From Chitinophagales bacterium (GTDB taxonomy: Bacteria > Bacteroidota > Bacteroidia > Chitinophagales > Chitinophagaceae): 55,932 nucleotides of DNA. The notes under the pieces were generated by a model. It did no database searches. It was not told the DNA's origin and saw only the letters and a list, made by a program, of their open reading frames with translations. The translations under genes and the position numbers were made by a program. Location of the stretch: contig JANXQO010000067.1 of NCBI GenBank assembly GCA_025353485.1, positions 1 through 55,932 on the forward strand, read 5' to 3'. This document shows positions 18,859 to 27,427 of this stretch, in pieces. The first letter of the stretch is position 1; each line of letters opens with the position of its first letter.

Positions 18859-19086
18859 TTATATATCTTCTACCAATATAGTTTCTGCTTCGTTTAAACG
18901 TAAGCTTAAAAAATATCCCGAAACCTTAATGGAAATAGGATCTCCTAATGGAGCAATTTTTTCTATACTAATTATTTCTCCCGGCAAACACCCCATCTCC
19001 ATCAATTTTAAGAAAATATCATTATCTATGAAAGAGTTTATTCGTACAAATTTTCCCACCTTCATATCTGATAATTTTTTAAGCAT
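18859..19086 (-). CDS. feoA: FeoA-type SH3-like iron transport accessory protein
   Basis: A 75-residue cytoplasmic protein of FeoA size and pattern: LSDMKVGKFVRI at the N-terminus, then LKLMEMGCLPGEIISIEKIAPLGDPISIKVSGYFLSLR. This is a single FeoA domain with a central GDPI strand. FeoA proteins modulate FeoB. It sits between nadD and the divergent ybeY, about 12.5 kb from feoB, instead of next to it. Confidence 0.88.
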   Translation of the reverse strand: MLKKLSDMKVGKFVRINSFIDNDIFLKLMEMGCLPGEIISIEKIAPLGDPISIKVSGYFLSLRLNEAETILVEDI

Positions 19087-19136
19087 CCAGGATGTAAATA
19101 TATTCTTTGCAAACTTCTATATTTTCGGGTTTCCAT

Positions 19137-19592
19137 ATGTCTTTGAATATAATACGTTTTCACGAAATCAATATTAAATCGAGGCTTAGACAAAGAAGGG
19201 GTTTAAAAGAATTTCTTCTTACTATATTTAAAAAAGAGAGTATTCTTATAAAAAGTGTTGATGTCATTTTTTGTACAGATGAATATTTACTATCACTAAA
19301 TAAAGAATTTTTAAATCATGATTACTATACCGACACTTTAAGTTTTATTCTTTCTAATTCAGGAAATCCAATTATAGGAGAGATATATATCAGCATTGAT
19401 CGAATCATTGCAAATGCTAAATCTTTAAATTTTTCTTACCAAGATGAACTTTACAGGGTAATTATTCATAGTTGTTTACATTTATGTGGCTATTTAGATA
19501 ATCCTAAGTACGCTGCAGTTAAAATGGAGATACTACAAGAAAAATATCTTAAAATGTATATTGTTTCACGTGAAACTCAAATTGGAGGTTAA
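19137..19592 (+). CDS. ybeY: endoribonuclease YbeY (rRNA maturation factor)
   Basis: Single-strand endoribonuclease used in 16S rRNA 3'-end processing and ribosome quality control. The metal-binding motif is HSCLHLCGYLD, giving His-x3-His and an Asp where most YbeY proteins have the third His; this substitution is usual in Bacteroidota. TDTLSF(I) and GEIYIS strands are present. The ATG at 19137 (151 residues) was chosen over a TTG at 19107. The gene lies 24 bp ahead of mnmG, and its 3' end contains a parS-like palindrome that encodes VSRET. Confidence 0.9.
   Translation: MSLNIIRFHEINIKSRLRQRRGLKEFLLTIFKKESILIKSVDVIFCTDEYLLSLNKEFLNHDYYTDTLSFILSNSGNPIIGEIYISIDRIIANAKSLNFSYQDELYRVIIHSCLHLCGYLDNPKYAAVKMEILQEKYLKMYIVSRETQIGG
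19562..19577. promoter_or_regulatory. parS-like ParB binding site
   Basis: TGTTTCACGTGAAACT matches the near-universal parS consensus TGTTTCACGTGAAACA in 15 of 16 positions and is a perfect 14-bp palindrome inside. It lies within the last codons of ybeY. parS sites mark the origin-proximal chromosome region bound by ParB. Confidence 0.75.
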
Positions 19593-19612
19593 AATTGGTT
19601 CTTGTAATTTTG
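19581..19612 (+). promoter_or_regulatory. mnmG promoter
   Basis: ATTG at 19581-19584, 20 bp spacer, TAATTTTG at 19605-19612. This fits the Bacteroidota consensus. The ATG of mnmG follows at 19617, so the transcript would be leaderless or nearly so. Confidence 0.55.
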
Positions 19613-19616
19613 TCAG

Positions 19617-21479
19617 ATGTTCCCAACTTATGACGTAATAGTAGTAGGCGCTGGCCATGCGGGGTGTGAGGCAGCAAGTGCAGCTGCTAATTTAGGCAGT
19701 AAAGTACTATTAATCACCATGAATTTGCAAACTGCTGGAGAAATGAGTTGTAATCCAGCAATGGGCGGTATTGCTAAAGGACAGATAATCAGGGAAATAG
19801 ATGCTATGGGGGGCTATAGTGGGATAGTCACTGATGAAACTATGATTCAATTTAGGATGTTGAATAAAAGCAAAGGGCCTGCAATGTGGAGCCCTAGAAC
19901 TCAAAACGATCGAAGTCTTTTCTCTTTAAAATGGAGGCAAGTTCTAGAGCAAAACCCTAATATTGATTTTTATCAGGATATGGTAATCGGTTTGGCCAAA
20001 CTAGATAGTAAAATAGCAGGGGTTAGAACCAGATTAGGTCATGAAATTCTGGGTAAATCCGTAATTCTAACTAATGGCACATTTTTAAACGGGATAATTC
20101 ATATTGGTGAAAAGCAAATGGCAGGAGGAAGGGTTTCTGAAAAAAACTCTACTGGAATTACAGAGCAATTACAAAATTGGGGGTTTAAAAGCAATCGTCT
20201 CAAAACCGGAACTCCACCAAGAATAGATGGCAGAAGTTTGGATTATACCAAATTTGAGGTTCAAAACGGAGATAAAGAAATAAAGGGCTTTTCTTTTACA
20301 AATACCAAAAAACCTTCTCAACAAAAAAACTGTTGGATAGCTTATACTAATAAAAAGGTACATCAGGTACTTGAGAGTGGTTTTAGCAAAAGTCCAATGT
20401 TTCAGGGCCGGATTCAGGGGGTAGGACCCAGATATTGCCCTAGTATAGAGGATAAAATCACCAGATTTTCACAGAGAGAACGCCATCAGCTTTTTATTGA
20501 ACCTGAGGGGTGGAATACGGTTGAAATCTATGTTAATGGGTTTTCCTCTTCCTTGCCAGAAGATATTCAAATTCAAGCACTTAGAGAAATTGTTGGGTTT
20601 GAAAAATGCAAAATATTTCGTCCCGGCTATGCTATAGAATATGATTATTTTCCTCCTACTCAACTACAAAACACACTTGAGACTAAGTTAATCAAAAATT
20701 TATTTTTTGCAGGACAAATAAATGGGACAACCGGTTATGAAGAAGCTGCATGTCAGGGATTAATGGCTGGCATTAATGCTCACCAAAAAATAAATGATCT
20801 CGAAGCAGTTATTTTGAAAAGAAATGAGGCATATATTGGTGTTTTAATAGATGACTTAATAAATAAAGGTACTGATGAACCATATAGGATGTTTACCAGC
20901 AGGGCAGAATTTAGAACACTTTTACGCCAAGATAATGCCGATATCAGGTTAACAGAAAAAAGTTATCGAATCGGATTAGCTTCTCAGGAACGAATGGACA
21001 AAGTAAAAACTAAAAGTGAGAATGTCTCGGAAATAAAAAAAATATTATCCGAATTTATTTTTGACATGGATGAAATAAACCCATATTTAATGGCTTTAAA
21101 TTCATCCTCTTTGGATAAAAAACAAAGGGCTTCTCAATTAATATTAAGGCCTGCCATAAACTTGGGTGATATGATGAAAGCCAGCCCATCATTAAACTCA
21201 CATTTAAAACATTACCAAACTGAAACATTGGAGCAGGCAGAAATCCAACTTAAATATGATGTTTATATTCAAAAGGAAAAAGAACTTGTAAGCCGAATGA
21301 GTACTCTTGAGGAAAAGATTATTCCGGAAAGTTTTAATTATGATAAAATCCACTCTCTCTCAAATGAAGCTAGACAAAAGTTTAGTAATATCAGGCCACA
21401 AACTTTAGGACAGGCTAGTAGAATTAGTGGTGTAAACCCGAGTGATGTACAAATCCTTTTAATTTATATGGGCCGCTAA
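19617..21479 (+). CDS. mnmG: tRNA U34 carboxymethylaminomethyl synthesis enzyme MnmG (GidA)
   Basis: With MnmE, installs the cmnm5 group on wobble uridine 34 of several tRNAs. It has the FAD-binding motif GAGHAGCEAA (residues 11-20), the family signature NPAMGGIAKG (about 46-55), Cys-containing AACQGLMAG in the second conserved block, and a C-terminal helical domain ending VQILLIYMGR. The length of 620 residues is normal. The tRNAs it modifies overlap with those of MnmH in this window. parS-like sites flank the gene on both sides. Confidence 0.97.
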   Translation: MFPTYDVIVVGAGHAGCEAASAAANLGSKVLLITMNLQTAGEMSCNPAMGGIAKGQIIREIDAMGGYSGIVTDETMIQFRMLNKSKGPAMWSPRTQNDRSLFSLKWRQVLEQNPNIDFYQDMVIGLAKLDSKIAGVRTRLGHEILGKSVILTNGTFLNGIIHIGEKQMAGGRVSEKNSTGITEQLQNWGFKSNRLKTGTPPRIDGRSLDYTKFEVQNGDKEIKGFSFTNTKKPSQQKNCWIAYTNKKVHQVLESGFSKSPMFQGRIQGVGPRYCPSIEDKITRFSQRERHQLFIEPEGWNTVEIYVNGFSSSLPEDIQIQALREIVGFEKCKIFRPGYAIEYDYFPPTQLQNTLETKLIKNLFFAGQINGTTGYEEAACQGLMAGINAHQKINDLEAVILKRNEAYIGVLIDDLINKGTDEPYRMFTSRAEFRTLLRQDNADIRLTEKSYRIGLASQERMDKVKTKSENVSEIKKILSEFIFDMDEINPYLMALNSSSLDKKQRASQLILRPAINLGDMMKASPSLNSHLKHYQTETLEQAEIQLKYDVYIQKEKELVSRMSTLEEKIIPESFNYDKIHSLSNEARQKFSNIRPQTLGQASRISGVNPSDVQILLIYMGR

Positions 21480-21508
21480 ATGTTTGGCTATTCTTTAAAA
21501 CTAAATAA

Positions 21509-22024
21509 ATGAAATTATCTTTTTCCCGTGAAACAAATAGAAATATTGTTTTCGAAACAATTGAAAAACATTTATTACATAGCAAACTCAATATTATTAG
21601 TAAAGATATGGATAGACCATGGGGTGGATTTTTCGTGATAAACGAAAACCAATCGGAAAGCTTTATAAACGAATATTTCTCCACCCTGAACCAAATTGAT
21701 TTATTCCATGGTAACAAGTTGAGTCCTAAAATATTAGTTGTAGAATCTGGAAAAAGACTGAGTTGGCAATACCATTTCCGTAGAGCTGAATTATGGAAAG
21801 TTATTGATGGAGATGTGGGAATAGTGACAAGTGAAACGGACGAAGAAAATGAAATGAAAATATATATTCCCGGTTCGATTATTAAATTAAGGAAAGGCTT
21901 GCGACATAGATTAATAGGTTTAGATACCTGGGGAATTGTAGCTGAAATATGGCAACATACAGATGGTACCAATCCCAGCAACGAAGAAGACATTGTACGA
22001 TTGCAGGATGATTATGGAAGATGA
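21509..22024 (+). CDS. cupin protein, mannose-6-phosphate isomerase-like
   Basis: A 171-residue cupin of the type II phosphomannose-isomerase-like group often annotated as a phosphoheptose isomerase-type cupin in Bacteroidota. It shows RPWGGFFVI, a metal-binding His in SWQYHFRRAELWKV with the paired Glu, GLRHRLIG in the second cupin motif, and the family-typical end WQHTDGTNPSNEEDIVRLQDDYGR (split motif near residues 147-171). It follows mnmG by 29 bp. The substrate is not established. Confidence 0.75.
   Translation: MKLSFSRETNRNIVFETIEKHLLHSKLNIISKDMDRPWGGFFVINENQSESFINEYFSTLNQIDLFHGNKLSPKILVVESGKRLSWQYHFRRAELWKVIDGDVGIVTSETDEENEMKIYIPGSIIKLRKGLRHRLIGLDTWGIVAEIWQHTDGTNPSNEEDIVRLQDDYGR
21520..21535. 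promoter_or_regulatory. second, weaker parS-like site
   Basis: TTTTTCCCGTGAAACA matches the parS consensus at 14 of 16 positions, with an intact right half GTGAAACA. It lies in the first codons of the cupin gene, 1.96 kb from the stronger site at 19562. Confidence 0.4.
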
Positions 22025-22105
22025 CTTTCGGTATTATTCTGCATTTAAAATGGTTCAAAAGTTGTTAGCATACATCTTATATATATTCTTGTTTAAAAAA
22101 ATAAA

Positions 22106-22555
22106 ATGAAAGATTTATATAAGATAGTTGAAACTACTTTCGAAAAATTTAGTCTGGCTGCAACACGGGTATTAGGGAATTCAATAACCTTTATGTTAGC
22201 TCTATCATTGGTTATTAGATATTTTACAGATGAAAAAGTATATAGTGAACCAAGGCATAATCTTATTATGGATATAATATTTTCTGTCACCTTTTTAAGC
22301 ATATTTATTATTCAAAAATCAGTAAACCGTTTTTCAGCAGCGCTACATTTAAAAATGAATGAATTGGTTGCGTCTCATGATAATGCCAGTAACCGAATTA
22401 TTAATGTAGAAGAAAAAACCGAAGAGGAGATAAGAGATCTGGCAAAACATTATTCAACAATTGCTGAAAATGCTAAAAGCTCTGATAGTATGCAGTCTTC
22501 ACAATCTATAGAACATGTAATTGAAGAAGTAAAAAAAGCGGAAGAGAATAAATAA
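22106..22555 (+). CDS. low-affinity iron permease-like membrane protein (PF04120 type)
   Basis: A 149-residue protein with two N-terminal membrane helices (about residues 18-40 and 53-73). A cytosolic segment follows with the hallmark ALHLKMNELVASHDNASNR and the acidic EEKTEEEIRDLAKHY. This matches the small bacterial proteins grouped with fungal Fet4-like low-affinity iron permeases. The bacterial versions are much shorter than Fet4, and transport has not been shown for most. An intrinsic terminator follows. Confidence 0.75.
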   Translation: MKDLYKIVETTFEKFSLAATRVLGNSITFMLALSLVIRYFTDEKVYSEPRHNLIMDIIFSVTFLSIFIIQKSVNRFSAALHLKMNELVASHDNASNRIINVEEKTEEEIRDLAKHYSTIAENAKSSDSMQSSQSIEHVIEEVKKAEENK

Positions 22556-22570
22556 ATTGTTTTTTAAAAT

Positions 22571-22604
22571 AAAAACCCACAACGTAATTGTGGTTTTATT
22601 TTTT
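22571..22604 (+). terminator. intrinsic terminator after 22106-22555
   Basis: Stem AAAACCCACAA / TTGTGGTTTT with one bulged C and a short loop, followed by a T-rich run (TTTTATTTTTT). It lies just after the stop codon and before the convergent tRNA gene. Confidence 0.7.
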
Positions 22605-22618
22605 AAAGTTTCTTTTTG

Positions 22619-22691
22619 TGGTGTGGGGCGGGATCGAACCGCCGACACAAGGATTTTCAGTCCTTTGCTCTACCGACTGAGCTACCGCACC
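22619..22691 (-). tRNA. tRNA-Phe (GAA)
   Basis: A 73-nt cloverleaf on the minus strand: acceptor GGTGCGG, D-arm GCTCAGTCGGTAGAGC, anticodon loop CTGAAAA (anticodon GAA) on a 5-bp stem, T-arm GGCGG-TTCGATC-CCGCC, discriminator A. CCA is not encoded. The 3' acceptor strand CCACACC leaves one C-A mismatch at position 5-68. Confidence 0.95.
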
Positions 22692-22732
22692 ATTAATTTA
22701 AATTCGGGCAGCAAATATAAGATTTACATTGT

Positions 22733-25018
22733 TTAGTTCCCGTATTCACACAAAAACTTTATTCTCATAATTTTTAATTGCTCCCAACTGTAATTTCCAT
22801 CTGCTAATTCTTCTTTTGCAATATCAAGGCTTGATGTTTGACATCCCTTAAAATAATCAATGATCTCTTCTCTCTCATATTCTTCAACAATATCTTCAAT
22901 TGCATAATCCAGATTCAACTTTGTTCCACTTGCAACAATAGTCTCCATCTCTTCTAAAAGTTCTTCCAGCTTTAATGTTTTATTTTTTGCAATAAGTTCT
23001 AAGGGCATTTTTTTGTCTACATTCTGAATAATAAAAATTTTATTATTGTTTTTGTTCAATACACTTTTCATCACAAATTCATCCGGCTTCTCAATTTCAT
23101 TTTCTTCCACATATTTATTTATCAGGGCGGCAAATGGTTTTCCAAACTTTAAAGCCTTGCCTTTACTAATTCCCTGACATTTTTCAAGCTCCTGTATCGT
23201 TGTGGGATAGAGGGATGCCATATCCTGCAAACTGTTTTCAAGAAATAAAACAAAGGGTGGCAGATTATGTTTTTTTGCTTCGTCCTGCCGCAGTTTTTTC
23301 AACATTTCAAATAATACTTCATCGGAAGCACTTCCATTAATACCGGCACCGCCTTCGCCATCATCATCATCTGCATTAGCCTCTTCAAATTTATTATTCA
23401 ATGCTACTTTAAAAGTTGTGGGTTTCTTTAAAAAGATCTCACCTTTTTTGGTAAGTTTTAATACGCCATATTCTTCTATATCTTTTTGAATACTATTTTC
23501 AAGCAACATTTTTCTCAAAAGCGAATTCCAAAAATGTTCATCTTTTTCTTTCCCTATCCCAAATAACTCCAGCTCATCGTGTCTGTACATTTTTATTTGC
23601 GGATTAAGATTGCCCGTTAATACACCAATTGTATACTCCATTGTAAAGCCCTGATTTAAAGCTTTAATAACTTTAAGCGCCTGTTGCATCTCTGTTTTAG
23701 CCTCAATTAACTCTTTCGGATTTTTGCAGTTGTCGCACATGCCTCCACATGTTTCCTTATCATATTCTTCGCCAAAATAACTAAGTAAGATTTTTCTACG
23801 GCACACCGCACTTTCAGAGTATGCAACGGTTTCATTTATCAATTGTGCTCCCACTTCTCTTTCGCTTAGTGCCTTATCTTTCATTAAATGTTCGAGCTTG
23901 GAGACGTCTTTATGAGAATAATACAGAATGCATTTTCCTTCAAGGCCATCCCTGCCGGCCCTACCCGTTTCCTGATAATAATTTTCAATTGATTTAGGAA
24001 TATTGTAATGTATAACAAAACGCACATCGGGTTTATCTATACCCATACCAAAGGCTATCGTAGCAACTATTACCTGCACCTCTTCGTTTAAAAACTGATC
24101 CTGTCTTCTTGCTCTTAATTTAGCATCTAACCCGGCATGATATGCCACAGACTTAATACCGTTAGCCATAAGCATCTCTGCTAACTCTTCGGTTGTCTTT
24201 CTGTTTAATGTATAAATTATCCCACTCTTCCCCATGTTTTGGGAAATATATTTTACTATGCTCTTTACTGCCTGATCTTTGTTTATTTTAGGTTGAACTT
24301 CATAATGAAGATTGGGACGGTTAAAGGAAGAAATAAAAATATTGGGATCACGCAATCCAAGGTTTTTTACAATGTCACTTTGAACTTTAGGAGTGGCTGT
24401 GGCTGTTAGTGCAATTACCGGAATATCTTTATTTATCTGATCCATTATTTCTCTAAGCCTGCGGTATTCAGGTCTAAAATCATGTCCCCATTCACTTATA
24501 CAATGTGCTTCATCCACTGCAAAAAAAGAAATTTCCAATTCTTTAAAAAACTCAACATTATCTTCCCTGGTAAGTGTTTCCGGTGCTACATAAAGCATTT
24601 TTGTTTTGCCGGAAACAAGGTCTTCTTTTACAATTTTTTGCTGCCCTTTGTTTAATGTACTGTTTAAAAAGTGAGCTACATCATCACTTGTACTGTATCC
24701 CCGCATAAGATCAACCTGATTTTTCATCAATGCAATTAATGGAGATACAATTATTGCACAACCTTTACTAATAAGTGCCGGTAGCTGATAACAAAGACTT
24801 TTACCACCCCCGGTTGGCATAATTACAAAAGTATCCTTGCCACTAAGAAGAGTTTTAATAATTTCTTCCTGGGGAGTTTTAAATCCATCAAACCCAAAAT
24901 ATTTCCGGAGGTGTTGGCTAAGTTCTGAAGATGAATTATCTGCGGATTTTTTCTTTATAGTGATTTTAGAATCACTTTTCGTTTTTGTATTTATCATCGT
25001 CATAACATTCCTGCTCAC
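22733..25018 (-). CDS. recQ: ATP-dependent DNA helicase RecQ
   Basis: 3'-5' helicase in recombination and fork repair. The P-loop MPTGGGKS is at residues 67-74 and the DEAH box at 169-172. Helicase C motifs include GMGIDKPDVRFVIHYNIPKSIENYYQETGRAGRDG (split over about 325-360). A zinc-binding RQC segment has Cys in AVCRRKILLSYF and CGGMCDNC (about 405-432). An HRDC domain follows about 585-660. The 761 residues include a C-terminal extension beyond the HRDC domain. It is divergent from kdsD across 267 bp. Confidence 0.95.
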   Translation of the reverse strand: MSRNVMTMINTKTKSDSKITIKKKSADNSSSELSQHLRKYFGFDGFKTPQEEIIKTLLSGKDTFVIMPTGGGKSLCYQLPALISKGCAIIVSPLIALMKNQVDLMRGYSTSDDVAHFLNSTLNKGQQKIVKEDLVSGKTKMLYVAPETLTREDNVEFFKELEISFFAVDEAHCISEWGHDFRPEYRRLREIMDQINKDIPVIALTATATPKVQSDIVKNLGLRDPNIFISSFNRPNLHYEVQPKINKDQAVKSIVKYISQNMGKSGIIYTLNRKTTEELAEMLMANGIKSVAYHAGLDAKLRARRQDQFLNEEVQVIVATIAFGMGIDKPDVRFVIHYNIPKSIENYYQETGRAGRDGLEGKCILYYSHKDVSKLEHLMKDKALSEREVGAQLINETVAYSESAVCRRKILLSYFGEEYDKETCGGMCDNCKNPKELIEAKTEMQQALKVIKALNQGFTMEYTIGVLTGNLNPQIKMYRHDELELFGIGKEKDEHFWNSLLRKMLLENSIQKDIEEYGVLKLTKKGEIFLKKPTTFKVALNNKFEEANADDDDGEGGAGINGSASDEVLFEMLKKLRQDEAKKHNLPPFVLFLENSLQDMASLYPTTIQELEKCQGISKGKALKFGKPFAALINKYVEENEIEKPDEFVMKSVLNKNNNKIFIIQNVDKKMPLELIAKNKTLKLEELLEEMETIVASGTKLNLDYAIEDIVEEYEREEIIDYFKGCQTSSLDIAKEELADGNYSWEQLKIMRIKFLCEYGN

Positions 25019-25035
25019 AATTTTTAAAAAGTTCT

Positions 25036-25063
25036 CAAAGGTAATTCAAATTGCAAAGGCAAA
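25036..25063 (-). promoter_or_regulatory. candidate recQ promoter
   Basis: On the minus strand, TACCTTTG (plus 25036-25043) fits TAnnTTTG. An upstream TTTTG (plus 25060-25063 region) lies 16 bp away, slightly short of the usual spacing. Confidence 0.4.
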
Positions 25064-25285
25064 ACCATTGAGAACGATCTAAGATGGAGCAATGAAAACT
25101 TTTGTTAAGATATTAAGATACGCTTTTAAAAATTGCTTAATAAAATAAGTTCGTGACTTTTTGCCTTATCATGCAATTAAAGTACGTTTGCACAGAATTT
25201 TTCTAAGAGATTTTTCATCACTAAATACGTAATGGGGTTAATGAATTCCTTTCTTTCTCTGCATGGTTTAATCAGTAAAATATAA

Positions 25286-26251
25286 ATGCAAAAACCTGAT
25301 ATCATTTCTTTAGCCAAACAAACTATCACGCAGGAAGCAGACTCCGTTGCAGGCCTGGTGGCTTTTATCAATAATGATTTTAAAAAAATAATTGATCTGA
25401 TAATAAATTGTAAAGGAAGGTTAGTGATAAGCGGCATGGGTAAAAGTGCAATCATTGCCCAAAAAATAGTAGCAACGCTTAATAGTACAGGAACCGCATC
25501 ATTATTCATGCATGCTGCTGATGCAATACACGGGGATATTGGAATGATACAGCAGGATGATGTGGTAATGATAATTAGTAAAAGTGGTGACAGCCCGGAA
25601 ATAAAAGTTTTGGTGCCGATTGTAAAAAACTTTAAAAATAAAATAATCGCTATGGTTGGGCAAATGCAATCTTATTTAGCCAGGCAGGCGGATTTAATTT
25701 TAAATACTACCGTAAGTAAAGAGGCTTGCCCCAATAATTTAGCGCCAACAAGCAGCACAACAGCACAAATGGTAATGGGTGATGCTGTCGCAATTTGTTT
25801 AATGTACGCTAAGGGTTTTGGTGCTGATGAATTCGCAAAGTTTCATCCCGGGGGAACGTTGGGAAAAAAATTATACCTGAAAGTTTCCGACCTTTCCTTC
25901 CAAAATGAAAAGCCACATGTAGATGAAAAAAGTTCTTTAAAAGATGTAATTGTAGAGATAACAAAAAATCGTTTGGGCGCTACTGCGGTTTTGGATAAGA
26001 ATAAATATATCGCCGGAATTATTACGGACGGCGATTTACGCCGGATGCTGGAAAAAAATATTTTATTACACAACATTATGGCAAAAGATATTATGTCAGT
26101 TAATCCAAAAACAATATCACAATCCCAGCTTGCTGCAGATGCATTGGATTTAATGAGAAAAAACAATATCAGTCAATTGCTTGTTGTTAATAATAAAAAA
26201 TATGCAGGCATAATCCATTTGCACGACCTGGTTCGTGAAGGAATAATTTAA
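25286..26251 (+). CDS. kdsD: D-arabinose-5-phosphate isomerase (KpsF/GutQ family)
   Basis: Interconverts ribulose 5-phosphate and arabinose 5-phosphate, the first step towards Kdo. The N-terminal SIS domain shows GMGKSAIIAQKIVATLNSTG and SKSGDSPEIK. Two CBS domains occupy about residues 205-320. At 321 residues it has the usual length. It is followed by manC with a 13-bp gap, so both serve surface-sugar precursor supply. kdsB lies at 47339-48082 in the same window. Confidence 0.93.
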   Translation: MQKPDIISLAKQTITQEADSVAGLVAFINNDFKKIIDLIINCKGRLVISGMGKSAIIAQKIVATLNSTGTASLFMHAADAIHGDIGMIQQDDVVMIISKSGDSPEIKVLVPIVKNFKNKIIAMVGQMQSYLARQADLILNTTVSKEACPNNLAPTSSTTAQMVMGDAVAICLMYAKGFGADEFAKFHPGGTLGKKLYLKVSDLSFQNEKPHVDEKSSLKDVIVEITKNRLGATAVLDKNKYIAGIITDGDLRRMLEKNILLHNIMAKDIMSVNPKTISQSQLAADALDLMRKNNISQLLVVNNKKYAGIIHLHDLVREGII

Positions 26252-26264
26252 TGTGGAAAGAACA

Positions 26265-27347
26265 ATGAAGAAAAATAATTATGTGGCAATTATGGCCGGC
26301 GGAATAGGAAGCCGCTTTTGGCCAATGAGCCGTACAGGATTTCCAAAACAATTTCTGGATATTTTAAACCATGGCAGAACATTGATCCAGTCTACCTATG
26401 ACAGGTTTGCACAATTTATTCCTAAAGAAAATATTTATGTAGTTACTGCGCAGCAATATTGTGATATTGTTTCAAAACAACTTCCGGATATAAACCCGGA
26501 TAATATTTTATGTGAGCCTTCAAGAAAAAATACGGCTCCATGTGTTGCCTATATAGCTTATAAATTGCAGCAGCTCGATCCAAAAAGCAATTTAATATGC
26601 ACCCCTGCCGATCATATTATTTTAGAAGAAACCTCTTTTATAAAAGTAAGTTTAGAGGCGCTTGCTTTTACAGAAAAGCATAATGCTTTATTAACAATGG
26701 GCATTAAACCTTCTCATCCCAATACAGGGTATGGCTATATTCAATACGAAGAACAATCTGTAACAGACAATATTTATAAGGTAAAAACATTTACTGAAAA
26801 ACCCGACCTGGAACTGGCAAAAACATTTTTAGCCAGTGGAGATTTTTTATGGAACTCCGGCATTTTTGCCTGGCAAACAAAAAGTATAATAACTGCTTTT
26901 GAAAAATATCTGCCGGAAATACACGAGGTTTTTGATGCCGGAAAAAAAATGTTTAATACACCAAATGAAAAAGATGCAATAGAAAAAATATATCCCCAGT
27001 GTGTAAACATTTCTATTGACTATGGTATTATAGAAAAAGCAGATAATGTTTATGTTATTCCTTCATCATTCGGATGGAGTGACCTGGGAACATGGGGAAG
27101 CGCTTATGAAAATCTTGAAAAAGATTATTTAGAAAATGCAGTTGCCGGGGATAATGTAATGGTCTTTGATGCCAGAAAAAATGTTGTTCACGCAGATAAT
27201 AAAAAGCTTGTGCTGTTACAGGGGCTTGAAGATTTTATTATTGTGGACACAAAAGACGTTTTGCTTATCTGCAAAAAAGATAAAGAACAGGAAATAAAAG
27301 AATACCTCGCCGAAGTAAAAAGAAATAAGGGGGATAAGTTTTTATAG
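26265..27347 (+). CDS. manC: mannose-1-phosphate guanylyltransferase
   Basis: Makes GDP-mannose from GTP and mannose 1-phosphate. The pyrophosphorylase signature GGIGSRFWPMSRTGFPKQFLD is at about residues 11-31 (GxGxRxxPxS/T...PKQF). Later NTP-transferase motifs include CTPADHII and FTEKPDLELA. The ATG at 26265 (360 residues) was preferred to a GTG at 26253 because the family starts just before the glycine-rich loop. It is the short form lacking the C-terminal phosphomannose isomerase cupin. It is likely co-transcribed with kdsD. Confidence 0.93.
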   Translation: MKKNNYVAIMAGGIGSRFWPMSRTGFPKQFLDILNHGRTLIQSTYDRFAQFIPKENIYVVTAQQYCDIVSKQLPDINPDNILCEPSRKNTAPCVAYIAYKLQQLDPKSNLICTPADHIILEETSFIKVSLEALAFTEKHNALLTMGIKPSHPNTGYGYIQYEEQSVTDNIYKVKTFTEKPDLELAKTFLASGDFLWNSGIFAWQTKSIITAFEKYLPEIHEVFDAGKKMFNTPNEKDAIEKIYPQCVNISIDYGIIEKADNVYVIPSSFGWSDLGTWGSAYENLEKDYLENAVAGDNVMVFDARKNVVHADNKKLVLLQGLEDFIIVDTKDVLLICKKDKEQEIKEYLAEVKRNKGDKFL

Positions 27348-27427
27348 CTATAGTTAAAATAATAAAACGCTGCATTTCACGTTTATCATCTTTATACAGG
27401 TTTTTGATTTACACAAGATGATATTTT

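Noticed and set aside
19473-19510. Loss of the third metal-binding His in YbeY
   Set aside because: Asp at that place is, as far as I recall, usual in Bacteroidota YbeY, so it is not a sign of inactivity.
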